Shown one piece after another: positions 1 through 8,075 of a stretch of 12,381 nucleotides of DNA. The stretch spans positions 1 to 12,381 of the forward strand of contig JAEZBO010000196.1 of assembly GCA_023427085.1 (NCBI GenBank), written 5' to 3'. Origin of the DNA: Pseudomonadota bacterium. Its GTDB lineage: Bacteria > Pseudomonadota > Gammaproteobacteria > Burkholderiales > Burkholderiaceae_B. Both the position numbers and the translations under genes were made by a program. Position 1 is the stretch's first letter; every line of letters begins with the position of its first letter. The notes under the pieces are model-generated. The model was not told the DNA's origin. It searched no databases and saw only the letters and a program-made list of their open reading frames with translations.

Positions 1-353
1 CGCCCGGCCTGCGGCTGCCGGCCGCTGCCGCCACGCTGGCCGCCGCGGCCAGCCGCGTGGTCGCCATCGTCGACATCGACGCGCACGGCATCCGGCCGCG
101 CTGGGGCCTCGAATTGCTGACCGAGCGGCATCCCGATGGCGCGTGGGCGCGCTGGTCCGGCTGGATCGGCCGGCTGCGCGAGGCCGGGCTGTGCAGCGCG
201 CCAGTCGCCGAGGCGCTGGCCGCCTGGTGCACCGATACGGCGCGTGGCATCAGCCACCTGAAGCTGATGATCGAGGCCGACCGGATCCTCGATGCCCGCG
301 CCTTCCTGCGGGTGCTGGCCGACGACGCAGGGCCGCCGTCGGCTCCGGTCTAG
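1..353 (+). CDS. C-terminal part of an unrecognised protein (5' end outside window)
   Basis: The frame is open from the first bases of the window to a TAG at 351-353, so this is the 3' end of a gene that starts upstream; about 116 residues are visible. The visible part begins with an Ala-rich helix-like stretch, then a hydrophobic strand with acidic residues (VVAIVDIDAHG), a WGLELL segment, a Trp-rich amphipathic stretch, and a KLMIEADRILDARAFLRVL segment near the end that resembles a closing beta-strand and helix. Composition looks protein-like rather than like a shadow frame. I do not recognise the family and propose no function. A GTG at 57 could serve as an internal start, but no ribosome binding site precedes it and the frame is open before it, so a longer gene is more likely. 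Confidence 0.6.
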   Translation, partial: PGLRLPAAAATLAAAASRVVAIVDIDAHGIRPRWGLELLTERHPDGAWARWSGWIGRLREAGLCSAPVAEALAAWCTDTARGISHLKLMIEADRILDARAFLRVLADDAGPPSAPV

Positions 354-571
354 CCTCGGCCCGCGACCACCGCCCAGGTCCTGCCGCCGTCCGGATCTCG
401 CGTCAGCCCTGGCCGCGCACCCGCCCGCGTCCCCGCCGCACTGCGCGCGGCGCGCGCGCTGCAGCGGGACGGCCGGCGAGATTGGCGACCAGATGTATCC
501 GCGGCGCCCGCCGCGCGCCCGGCCCGCCGGCCAGGACTGCCCGGTTCTGGCGCATCGCGGATTCGTCGCCA

Positions 572-588
572 TGCACCGTGCCGGTGCC
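572..588 (+). promoter_or_regulatory. Candidate NtrC enhancer (upstream activating sequence)
   Basis: TGCACC (572-577), five bases, then GGTGCC (583-588). This matches the NtrC consensus TGCACC-N5-GGTGCA at 11 of 12 defined positions, and the inner GCACC/GGTGC arms are a perfect dyad. Its centre lies about 137 bp upstream of the start predicted for the sigma-54 element at 691-706, a usual enhancer distance. Only one copy is visible. The site is seen in the sequence; NtrC binding is inferred. Confidence 0.6.
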
Positions 589-690
589 GGATGGCTTGCC
601 CACCTGCGAGAACTCGCCACACAATAAGACGTCCCGTAACCACGGGGACACACGGCGCGGCGGCGCCACCCCTATGCTGCGTCTTCCGCG

Positions 691-706
691 TGGCACGCCG
701 CTTGCT
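691..706 (+). promoter_or_regulatory. Sigma-54 (RpoN) -24/-12 promoter for the ATP-grasp/Anbu operon
   Basis: TGGCACG (691-697), four bases, then TTGCT (702-706). This matches every defined position of the consensus TGGCACG-N4-TTGCW, including the invariant GG (692-693) and GC (704-705) at correct spacing. The expected start is near 717, about 80 nt before the ATG at 796. Sigma-54 promoters need an activator, and the NtrC-like palindrome at 572-588 supplies a candidate site. Confidence 0.75.
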
Positions 707-795
707 TAACAGAAGAACCATGCATGCAGCGGCCGGCGCCCGGCGTGACAGTCCGGCGCCCGCGCGGACAGCATGAATCAACCAGGAATCCGAGC

Positions 796-2229
796 ATGAG
801 CAGCATGCCGCCGCGCAAGACGCCGGCCTACGACGAGATGTTCGACGGCGAGGGAGAGATCCGGCCGCACTACCGCCAGTTCGCGGCGTGGCTGTCGGCG
901 CAATCGGGCGCCGCGATGACCGCCAAGCGGGTCGAGGCCGACCTGAGCTTCCGGCGCGTCGGCATCACCTTCTCGGTGGCCGGCGACGAAGCCGGCACCG
1001 AGCGCCTGATCCCCTTCGACCTGATCCCGCGCATCATCCCGGCGGCCGACTGGGAGCGCCTGGACGCCGGCCTGCGCCAGCGCGTGCGCGCGCTGAACCT
1101 GTTCCTGCACGACATCTATCACGACCACGAGATCGTGCGAGCCGGCAAGATCCCGCCCGAACAGGTCTTCATGAATTCGCAGTATCGCCCCGAGATGCAG
1201 GACGTCGACGTGCCCGGCAACGTCTATTGCCACATCGCCGGCATCGACGTGGTGCGCGCCGGCGCCGGCGAGTTCTACGTGCTCGAGGACAACCTGCGGG
1301 TGCCGTCGGGCGTGTCGTACATGCTCGAGAACCGCAAGGTCTCGATGCGGCTGATGTCCGACGCGTTCGGCAGCAACAAGGTCGCGCCGGTGGCGCACTA
1401 TCCCGACCTGCTGCTGGACCGGCTGCGCGACGTCTCGCCGGTCGGCGACGAGCCCACCGTGGTGGTGCTGACGCCCGGGCAATACAACTCGGCCTACTTC
1501 GAGCACGCCTTCCTGGCCCAGCAGATGGGCGTCGAGCTGGTCGAGGGCCGTGACCTGTTCGTCGACCAGAACACCGTCTACATGCGCACCACGCACGGTC
1601 CCAAGCGGGTCGACGTGATCTACCGGCGCGTCGACGACGACTTCCTCGATCCGCTGGCGTTCCGCTCCGACTCGGCGCTGGGCGTACCGGGCCTGCTGTC
1701 GGTCTACCGCGCCGGCCGCATCACGCTGGCCAACGCGATCGGCACCGGCATCGCCGACGACAAGTCGACCTATCTGTACGTGCCGGAGATGATCCGTTTC
1801 TATCTCGGCGAAGAGCCGATCCTGCAGAACGTGCCGACCTGGCAGTGCAGCCGGCCGCAAGAGCTGTCCTATGTGCTCGAGCACATGGCCGAGCTGGTGG
1901 TCAAGGAAGTGCACGGCGCGGGCGGCTACGGCATGCTGGTCGGCCCGGGTGCGTCGAAGGCCGAGATCGAGGCGTTCAGCGCGCGCGTGCGCGCCAACCC
2001 GGCCAACTACATCGCCCAGCCGACGCTGGCGCTGTCGACCGTGCCGACCTATGTCGAGGCCGGCATCGCGCCGCGCCACGTCGACCTGCGCCCCTACGTG
2101 CTGTGCGGTGGCAAGCAGATCACCACGGTGCCCGGCGGCCTGTGCCGCGTGGCGCTGCGCGAAGGGTCGCTGGTGGTCAACAGCAGCCAGGGCGGCGGCA
2201 CCAAGGACACCTGGGTGCTGGAAGGCTGA
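796..2229 (+). CDS. Circularly permuted ATP-grasp protein (COG2308, DUF404/DUF407)
   Basis: A cytosolic 477-residue protein of the circularly permuted ATP-grasp type, whose usual length is about 470-480. Family members are predicted ATP-dependent carboxylate-amine (peptide) ligases; the substrate is unknown. Conserved blocks visible are EDNLRVPSGVSYMLENR from residue 164, VIYRRVDDDFLDP, AIGTGIADDK, K370-E371 followed by the glycine-rich GAGGYG (374-379), DLRPYV around 430, and a C-terminal PGGLCRVAL...SSQGGGTKDTWVL segment. These acidic, lysine and Gly-rich blocks are the likely nucleotide and metal site. The ATG at 796 is chosen because AGGA at 783-786 lies 9 nt before it; the frame is open upstream to 724, but that part is Arg/Pro-rich. 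The gene is first in the operon: the alpha-E gene starts 14 bp after its stop. Expression is probably sigma-54 dependent (691-706). Confidence 0.92.
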   Translation: MSSMPPRKTPAYDEMFDGEGEIRPHYRQFAAWLSAQSGAAMTAKRVEADLSFRRVGITFSVAGDEAGTERLIPFDLIPRIIPAADWERLDAGLRQRVRALNLFLHDIYHDHEIVRAGKIPPEQVFMNSQYRPEMQDVDVPGNVYCHIAGIDVVRAGAGEFYVLEDNLRVPSGVSYMLENRKVSMRLMSDAFGSNKVAPVAHYPDLLLDRLRDVSPVGDEPTVVVLTPGQYNSAYFEHAFLAQQMGVELVEGRDLFVDQNTVYMRTTHGPKRVDVIYRRVDDDFLDPLAFRSDSALGVPGLLSVYRAGRITLANAIGTGIADDKSTYLYVPEMIRFYLGEEPILQNVPTWQCSRPQELSYVLEHMAELVVKEVHGAGGYGMLVGPGASKAEIEAFSARVRANPANYIAQPTLALSTVPTYVEAGIAPRHVDLRPYVLCGGKQITTVPGGLCRVALREGSLVVNSSQGGGTKDTWVLEG

Positions 2230-2243
2230 GGGAGGAGAACGTC

Positions 2244-3254
2244 ATGCTGAGCCGTACCGCCGACAACCTGTTCTGGATGTGCCGCTACATGGAGCGCGCC
2301 GAGAACACCGCCCGCATGCTGGACGTCAACCTGCAGATGTCGCTGCTGCCGCAGGAGCCGGCCGCGCGTGCCGCCTCGTGGCGCGCGGTGCTGGGCATCA
2401 GCGAGCTGCACAGCCGCTTCGAGGACGCCTACCCGGGCGGCACCACGCAGGAGATCCTGCGCTTCATGGTGCACGAGCCCAGCAATCCCTCGTCGATCTA
2501 TTCGTGCCTGTACGCCGCCCGCGAGAACGCCCGCGCGGTGCGCGGCACGCTGACCACCGAGGTCTGGGAGACCTACAACACCATCTGGCTGGAGCTGCAG
2601 CGCCATCTGCGCGGCGGCCTGCTCGAACACAACGCCGGCGAGTTCTTCGAATGGGTCAAGCTGCGCTCGCACCTGGCGCGCGGCGTGACCATCGGCACCA
2701 TGCTCGAGGACGACGCGCTGGTGTTCCTGCGGCTGGGCATGCACCTGGAGCGCGCCGACAACACCGCGCGGCTGCTGGACGTGAAGTTCCACGAACACGA
2801 AGGCGCCTCGCGCCACGATGCCCTGTCGGCCGGCGCGCTGTCGGCCGAGGCGCCGTCGGCGTATCCGCCGCGGCCCGAGCACGAAGGCGTCGGCGAGTTC
2901 TATCGCTGGTCGGCGATCCTGGGCTCGGTGTCGGGCTTCGAGATCTACCGCAAGGTCTATCGCGACGTCATCACGCCCGAGCGCGTGGCCGAGCTGCTGA
3001 TCCTGCGCGGCGACATGCCGCGCTCGCTGCTGGCCTCGGTGCGCGCGGTCTCCAAGGACCTGGCGCGGATCTCCAACAGCCGCTCGACAGAGACCGAAAG
3101 GCTGGCCGGACTGTTGCGCGCCGAACTCGAATACGGCCGCGTGGAGGACATCCTTCAGGGCGGCCTGCACCCTTACCTGGAACGGTTCCTGGCCCGCATC
3201 AACGACCTGGGCAACCGCATCGCCCGGGATTTCCTGGTGCCGCTGGCCGACTAG
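2244..3254 (+). CDS. Alpha-E domain protein (DUF403, COG2307)
   Basis: A 336-residue all-alpha cytosolic protein, the usual companion of the circularly permuted ATP-grasp protein. It has no known catalytic motif; the family is thought to assist or complex with the ligase. The start is firm: GGAGGAG at 2231-2237, then 6 nt to the ATG. The N-terminus (LSRTADNLFWMCRYMERAEN) is the family signature. The motif ERAxNTARxLDV occurs twice, at residues 18-28 and again near 169-180, so the fold seems to contain an internal duplication. Residues about 189-218 form an Ala/Ser/Pro-rich stretch, partly encoded by a 15-bp tandem repeat (2823-2867), probably a flexible loop. It lies 14 bp after the ATP-grasp gene and 35 bp before the transglutaminase gene, so co-transcription is very likely. 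Confidence 0.92.
   Translation: MLSRTADNLFWMCRYMERAENTARMLDVNLQMSLLPQEPAARAASWRAVLGISELHSRFEDAYPGGTTQEILRFMVHEPSNPSSIYSCLYAARENARAVRGTLTTEVWETYNTIWLELQRHLRGGLLEHNAGEFFEWVKLRSHLARGVTIGTMLEDDALVFLRLGMHLERADNTARLLDVKFHEHEGASRHDALSAGALSAEAPSAYPPRPEHEGVGEFYRWSAILGSVSGFEIYRKVYRDVITPERVAELLILRGDMPRSLLASVRAVSKDLARISNSRSTETERLAGLLRAELEYGRVEDILQGGLHPYLERFLARINDLGNRIARDFLVPLAD
2823..2867 (+). repeat. In-frame 15-bp tandem repeat inside the alpha-E gene
   Basis: Three adjacent 15-bp units start at 2823, 2838 and 2853. The first two differ at one position; the third is diverged in its second half. They encode LSAGA, LSAEA and PSAYP, so copy-number change would keep the frame. The position corresponds to a presumed surface loop of the helical protein. 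Confidence 0.6.
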
Positions 3255-3289
3255 TCGGCCGCCGACGCACCCCGCGCAAGGAAGCGACG

Positions 3290-4096
3290 ATGAAACACCT
3301 GATCCGACACATCACCCGCTACCGCTACACGCAGCCGGTCAACTACAGCATCCAGACGTTGCGGCTGACGCCGCGCAACGACGAGCATCAGCGCGCGCTG
3401 CGCTGGCACATCGACGCGCCCGGATCGCTGCAGGCCAACATCGACGCCTACGGCAACATCACGCACACGATGACGCTGACGCGGCCGCACACCGAGATCG
3501 AGCTGCGCGTGACCGGCCACGTCGAGATCGACCACCTGCCCAACGGCACGCTGCGCGACGACGACGACCGCCTGCCGGTGCAGGCCTACTGCGTCAGCAC
3601 GCCGCTGACGCTGCCCGATGAGACCGTCATGGCGTTCTGCCGCGAGGTGCTGCCCGGCGGCATCCGCGAGCCGGCCGACGCGCTGGCGCTGGCCGTGGCG
3701 ATCTGCGACCGCGTCAAGTACGAGCCGGGCACCACCGACGTCACGACCGCGGCGCAGCAGGTGTTGCAGCTGGGCCACGGCGTCTGCCAGGACCATGCCC
3801 ACCTGTTCCTGGCCTGCGCGCGCGGCCTGGGCGTACCGGCCCGCTACGTCAGCGGCTACCTGTACACCACCGTCGAACACGCGGCCAGCCACGCCTGGGT
3901 CGACGTCTGGCTGCCCGATTCGGGCTGGAGCAGCATCGACGTGACCAATCGCCAGTACGCTTCGGACTGCCATTGCCGGCTGGCCGTGGCGCGCGACTAC
4001 GACTCGGCCTCGCCGGTGCGCGGCGTGCGCACCGGCGGCGGTATCGAATCGATGACAGTGAGCGTGCAGGTGATACAGGGCGCCATGCCTGCCTAG
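3290..4096 (+). CDS. Transglutaminase-like cysteine peptidase (COG1305)
   Basis: A 268-residue transglutaminase-like protein. The N-terminal half (MKHLIRHITRYRYTQPVNYS onward) is the beta-rich bacterial transglutaminase N-terminal domain, and the catalytic core follows. The papain-like triad is complete: Cys166 in GHGVCQDHAH, His201 in SHAWVDV and Asp217 in SIDVTN. In bacteria such proteins usually act as peptidases or amidases on peptide-type bonds rather than as protein cross-linkers. No signal peptide is visible, so it should be cytosolic. The start is supported by AAGGAAG (3278-3284), 5 nt before the ATG. It lies 35 bp after the alpha-E gene. The family and gene order are typical of Anbu clusters; the natural substrate is unknown. 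Confidence 0.92.
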   Translation: MKHLIRHITRYRYTQPVNYSIQTLRLTPRNDEHQRALRWHIDAPGSLQANIDAYGNITHTMTLTRPHTEIELRVTGHVEIDHLPNGTLRDDDDRLPVQAYCVSTPLTLPDETVMAFCREVLPGGIREPADALALAVAICDRVKYEPGTTDVTTAAQQVLQLGHGVCQDHAHLFLACARGLGVPARYVSGYLYTTVEHAASHAWVDVWLPDSGWSSIDVTNRQYASDCHCRLAVARDYDSASPVRGVRTGGGIESMTVSVQVIQGAMPA

Positions 4097-4199
4097 GCCA
4101 CCCGGCCAGCCGGCTCGCATCCGGTAACGCGGTGCGCGCACAGGCCGGCCGCGCAAGATAAAATCCGGCATCCCCACGCACGCCCTTGGCGAGTTAGAC

Positions 4200-5063
4200 A
4201 TGACCTATTGCATTGCCGCCCGGCTCAACGCCGGCTTGGTTTTCCTGGCCGATTCGCGCACCAACGCCGGCGTCGACCAGATCAGCACCTACCGCAAGCT
4301 GAGCGTCTTCGAGCGCCCCGGCGACCGCGTCATGGTGTTGATGACGGCCGGCAACCTGGCCATCAGCCAGGCCGTCTGCAACATCCTGGCCGCGCACCAG
4401 CGCGAAGGCGCCGACTCGATCTGGAACGCCCCCAGCATGTTCGAGGCCGCCCGCCACGTGGGCGAGGCGGTGCGCCAGGTGCACCTGCGCGAGGGCGCGG
4501 CGCTCAAGGAACAAGGCATCGAGTTCAACGTCTCGCTGATCTTCGGCGGCCAGATCGGCAGCGAAAGCTGCCGGCTGTTCCAGGTCTACTCGGCCGGCAA
4601 CTTCATCGAGGCGCACGCCGAATCGCCGTATTTCCAGATCGGCGAGGCCAAGTACGGCAAGCCCATCCTCGACCGCGTGCTGACGCCCGACACCTCGCTC
4701 GAGGAAGCCGCCAAGTGCGCGCTGATCTCGATGGATTCGACGCTGCGCTCGAACATCTCGGTCGGCATGCCGCTCGACCTGCTGGTCTATGGCGCCGATG
4801 CGCTGCGTGTCACGCAGTTCGCCAACATCGACGAGAACAACCAGTACTTCCACCTGATCCGCAATTCGTGGGGCGAACGCCTGCGCCAGGTGTTCTCCGA
4901 GATCCCGGATCCGGTCTGGTCGACGTCGCAGGGACCGCAATCGCTGGTGCCGGATGGCCGCGTGCACCAGCCGGTGCGCATGATTCCCGGCCATGCCGAG
5001 CCGACCGATTTCAACGACCTGCAGGTGCTGGCCGAAGGGCTGGACAAAAAACAGGCCGAGTGA
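4200..5063 (+). CDS. anbu: Anbu, proteasome/HslV-like N-terminal threonine hydrolase (COG3484)
   Basis: A 287-residue Ntn-hydrolase of the proteasome beta-subunit superfamily, of the bacterial Anbu type. The protein begins MTYCIAARL; removal of Met by aminopeptidase would expose Thr as the N-terminal nucleophile. Counting from that Thr, Asp17 lies in FLADSRTNAG and a Lys in TYRKLS at 32-33, matching the Asp17/Lys33 pair of proteasome active sites. A GQIGSESCRLFQVYSAGNFI segment and a YGKPILDRVL segment follow in the core. The family is longer at its C-terminus than HslV; here that tail is polar (DKKQAE end). Described Anbu proteins form open or helical rings and show very weak or no proteolysis on standard substrates. 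There is a 103-bp gap after the transglutaminase gene with no clear terminator and only a weak ribosome binding site (GGCGAG 8 nt upstream of the ATG), so readthrough from the operon promoter is likely but an extra promoter is possible. Confidence 0.93.
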   Translation: MTYCIAARLNAGLVFLADSRTNAGVDQISTYRKLSVFERPGDRVMVLMTAGNLAISQAVCNILAAHQREGADSIWNAPSMFEAARHVGEAVRQVHLREGAALKEQGIEFNVSLIFGGQIGSESCRLFQVYSAGNFIEAHAESPYFQIGEAKYGKPILDRVLTPDTSLEEAAKCALISMDSTLRSNISVGMPLDLLVYGADALRVTQFANIDENNQYFHLIRNSWGERLRQVFSEIPDPVWSTSQGPQSLVPDGRVHQPVRMIPGHAEPTDFNDLQVLAEGLDKKQAE

Positions 5064-5072
5064 CCCGGCCCC

Positions 5073-5086
5073 GGGGCTAGCGCCCC
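5073..5086. terminator. Short GC hairpin at the convergent Anbu/metF junction
   Basis: GGGGC (5073-5077), loop TAGC, GCCCC (5082-5086): a perfect 5-bp stem that includes the metF stop codon and lies 10 bp after the Anbu stop. No T-run follows on either strand, so this is at best a weak or Rho-assisted bidirectional stop. It is listed because the two converging genes are only 13 bp apart. Confidence 0.3.
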
Positions 5087-5925
5087 AGCCCTTGCCAGAT
5101 GCCCTGCGTCGCTTCGGCGCTGTTGAGCGTATAGAAATGCAGCCCCGGCGCGCCGTTGTCCAGCAGGCGCTGGCACAGCTGCGTCACCACGTCGACGCCG
5201 AAGGCCCGGATCGAGGCCTTGTCGTCGCCGTATTCGGCCAGCCGCAGCCGGATCCAGCGCGGGATCTCGGCGCCGCACATCTGCGAGAAACGCGCCAGCT
5301 GCGTGTGATTGGTGATCGGCATGATGCCCGGCACGATCGGCACCGACACGCCTCGGGCCTGCGCCCGCGAGACAAAATCGAAATAGGCGTCGGCATTGAA
5401 GAAATACTGCGTGATCGCCGCGTCGGCGCCGGCATCGACCTTGCGCACGAAGTGCTCGAGATCCTGCGAGGAGCTCTCGGCCTGCGGGTGCGCCTCGGGA
5501 TAGGCGGCCACTTCGATGTGGAAGGCATCGCCGAACTCGGCGCGGATAAAGGCCACCAGGTCGCTGGCATAACGCAGCTCGCCGGCCTCGCCGCCCATGC
5601 CGGACGGCAGGTCGCCACGCAGCGCCACCACGCGCCGCACGCCTTCGTCCCGGTAGGTTTGCAGGATCTGCCGCAGCTGGTCGCGGGTCGCGCCGACGCA
5701 CGACAGGTGCGGCGCCGCCTCGCAGCCCAGGTTGCGCAGCGTGCGCACCGTGTCGGCGGTACCCTCGCGGGTCGAGCCGCCAGCGCCGAAGGTCACGCTG
5801 ACATAACGCGGATTCAGCGCCAGCAGCTGCTTGGCGGTGCGCACCAGCCGCTCTTGCGCGGCCAGATCACGCGGCGGAAAGAACTCGAGGCTGAAGGCCT
5901 TGTCCGTATCGGTATTCGACGACAT
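5077..5925 (-). CDS. metF: 5,10-methylenetetrahydrofolate reductase
   Basis: MetF reduces 5,10-methylene-tetrahydrofolate to 5-methyl-tetrahydrofolate using NADH and bound FAD, supplying the methyl group for methionine synthesis. The 282-residue length is usual for bacterial MetF (about 275-296). Visible motifs are SLEFFPPRD with the catalytic Glu14, VTFGAGGSTREGT (about 44-56) for FAD binding, VALRGD, AAYPEAHPQA, QYFFNADAYFDF and VPGIMPITN, all in normal order for a TIM barrel. The start lies just after an A-rich leader (on the coding strand GGAAAAAAAGAAAAG then ATG), an unusual purine-only ribosome binding region. It is the last gene of the ahcY operon, about 250 bp after the small membrane protein, with a palindrome-rich element between. 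The operon is probably under the SAH riboswitch, which fits its role in the methyl cycle. Confidence 0.96.
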   Translation of the reverse strand: MSSNTDTDKAFSLEFFPPRDLAAQERLVRTAKQLLALNPRYVSVTFGAGGSTREGTADTVRTLRNLGCEAAPHLSCVGATRDQLRQILQTYRDEGVRRVVALRGDLPSGMGGEAGELRYASDLVAFIRAEFGDAFHIEVAAYPEAHPQAESSSQDLEHFVRKVDAGADAAITQYFFNADAYFDFVSRAQARGVSVPIVPGIMPITNHTQLARFSQMCGAEIPRWIRLRLAEYGDDKASIRAFGVDVVTQLCQRLLDNGAPGLHFYTLNSAEATQGIWQGLGR

Positions 5926-6101
5926 CTTTTCTTTTTTTCCAGTTAAACATCCCCGACCTCCGCCCGCCTACCTCGCCCCGGCGACGGCAAAGCCATCACC
6001 AGAACGAAGACGGCAGCCCGACCGCCAGGCACGAAGCCCAGCAACCGAACCGCCGCCCCTCACCAAGCCCTAGCCACGAAGCCCCAGCCAGCGGGGCCGC
6101 C

Positions 6102-6167
6102 GCGGAGCTGGCTCCGCCAGTCCGCCAGCGGCGCCCCCTGGGGGGAGAAGCGCCAACGGCGCTTCTC
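6102..6167. repeat. REP-like cluster of palindromes between the membrane-protein gene and metF
   Basis: Three dyads lie side by side. GCGGAGC (6102-6108) pairs with GCTCCGC (6111-6117). A C-run meets a G-run around 6134-6145. GAGAAGCGCC (6145-6154) pairs with GGCGCTTCTC (6158-6167), a perfect 10-bp stem with a 3-nt loop. A G-run follows to 6175. The layout resembles repetitive extragenic palindromes of Burkholderiales genomes, but copy number cannot be seen in one window. In the RNA of the ahcY-metF operon the 10-bp stem would form just after the membrane-protein stop codon and could slow decay, or attenuate metF. The rest of 5926-6178 shows only short direct similarity (two ACGAAGCCC-type segments) and no gene. 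Confidence 0.55.
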
Positions 6168-6178
6168 GGGGGGGGCCT

Positions 6179-6514
6179 CTACGTGATCAGCGCCGACAGC
6201 AGGCCCGAGATCAGGCTGTACAGCAAGGCACCGGCCAGCGCCCACCAGAAACCGGCGACGTTGAAGCCGCGCAACACCGAACCGGCGAACCAGAACAGCA
6301 GCGCATTGAGCACGATCAGGAACAAGCCCAGCGTGACGATGGTGATGGGCAGCGTCAGCAGCACCAGCACCGGCTTGACCAGCATGTTCAGCAGGCCGAG
6401 CACCAGGGCGGCAATCATGGCCGAGCCGAAGCTGGCCACGGCGATGCCGGGCAGAAGGTAGGCGACCGCAAGCAGCGCCACGGAGTTCAACAGCCAGACG
6501 AGGATGAGCGTCAT
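6179..6514 (-). CDS. Small four-helix membrane protein, YvlD / 'phage holin family 4' type (COG1950)
   Basis: A 111-residue inner-membrane protein that is almost entirely hydrophobic. Four predicted transmembrane segments are visible at about residues 3-23, 30-49, 52-76 and 87-110, with few charged residues (Lys47, Arg82). The pattern NMLVKPVLVLLTLPITIVTLGLF is typical of the YvlD/DUF360 family, often labelled 'phage holin family'. Nothing else here is phage-like, so the label should not be read as a lysis function. The start is supported by AGGA (coding strand, 6523-6526), 8 nt before the ATG. It sits between ahcY and metF, an arrangement known from other betaproteobacteria; its role in the methyl cycle, if any, is unknown. 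Confidence 0.85.
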   Translation of the reverse strand: MTLILVWLLNSVALLAVAYLLPGIAVASFGSAMIAALVLGLLNMLVKPVLVLLTLPITIVTLGLFLIVLNALLFWFAGSVLRGFNVAGFWWALAGALLYSLISGLLSALIT

Positions 6515-6610
6515 TTTGGTATTCCTGTTCCGTGTTTGAGGACTTTTGCCCCACCCGCCGTCCGCTGCACCGGTCTCGAGAACCGGATCGCAGCGGGCGG
6601 CTGGGTGCGG

Positions 6611-6625
6611 CCCCTTTTTAAGGGG
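6611..6625 (-). terminator. CCCCTT/AAGGGG hairpin between ahcY and the membrane-protein gene
   Basis: A perfect 6-bp dyad with a 3-nt loop lies 31 bp after the ahcY stop codon. On the transcribed (minus) strand it is not followed by a T-run, so full termination is unlikely. It may act as a processing or partial-attenuation site within the operon. A second dyad, CCGGT (6570-6574) with ACCGG (6582-6586), lies nearer the next gene. Confidence 0.3.
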
Positions 6626-6656
6626 TCACTCATTTTGCTACAGCGGCCGGCACCGA

Positions 6657-8072
<1,416 letters not shown>

Positions 8073-8075
8073 GCA

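Larger units (their letters stand above)
354..795. other. Gene-free regulatory region upstream of the Anbu operon
   Basis: This 442-bp stretch has no convincing gene. Open frames cross it on both strands, but their products are almost entirely Arg, Pro, Ala and Gly, as expected from random very GC-rich DNA. The first part (354-540) is GC-rich with no clear structure. The second part holds an NtrC-like palindrome (572-588), a small hairpin with a one-base bulge (GTCCC at 631-635 pairing with GGGAC at 645-649, no T-run), and a sigma-54 promoter element (691-706). The predicted leader from about 717 to the ATG at 796 is about 80 nt. Confidence 0.7.

Noticed and set aside
631..649. Hairpin GTCCC/GGGAC as terminator of the upstream gene
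   Set aside because: It is short, bulged, without a T-run, and nearly 280 bp after the stop codon at 353.
143..709. Open frame of 188 codons running from the upstream gene through the gap before the ATP-grasp gene
   Set aside because: Product is Arg/Ala/Pro/Gly-rich and low complexity, it overlaps the better frame of the partial gene, and it runs through the sigma-54 promoter.
350..781. Minus-strand open frame across the same gap
   Set aside because: Same biased composition, no ribosome binding site, no family resemblance.
778..2079. Long minus-strand open frame opposite the ATP-grasp gene; similar ones at 2094-3170 and 3251-4201
   Set aside because: They mirror the plus-strand genes in very GC-rich DNA. 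Their products are rich in His, Arg, Gln and Gly with no recognisable motif, and the plus-strand products are clear family members.
4159..4164. TAAAAT as a -10 box for a separate Anbu promoter
   Set aside because: No convincing -35 hexamer at 16-18 bp upstream (the region near 4136-4141 is GC-rich); read-through from the operon is simpler.
6179..6514. Reading the 'holin-like' gene as a sign of a prophage
   Set aside because: The family is widespread in bacterial chromosomes. There are no integrase, structural or lysis genes nearby, and the gene sits inside a metabolic operon.
6060..6554. Minus-strand open frame overlapping the small membrane protein in another frame
   Set aside because: Its product is Arg/Gly/Ala-rich, while the frame at 6179-6514 gives a clean four-helix membrane protein with a good ribosome site.
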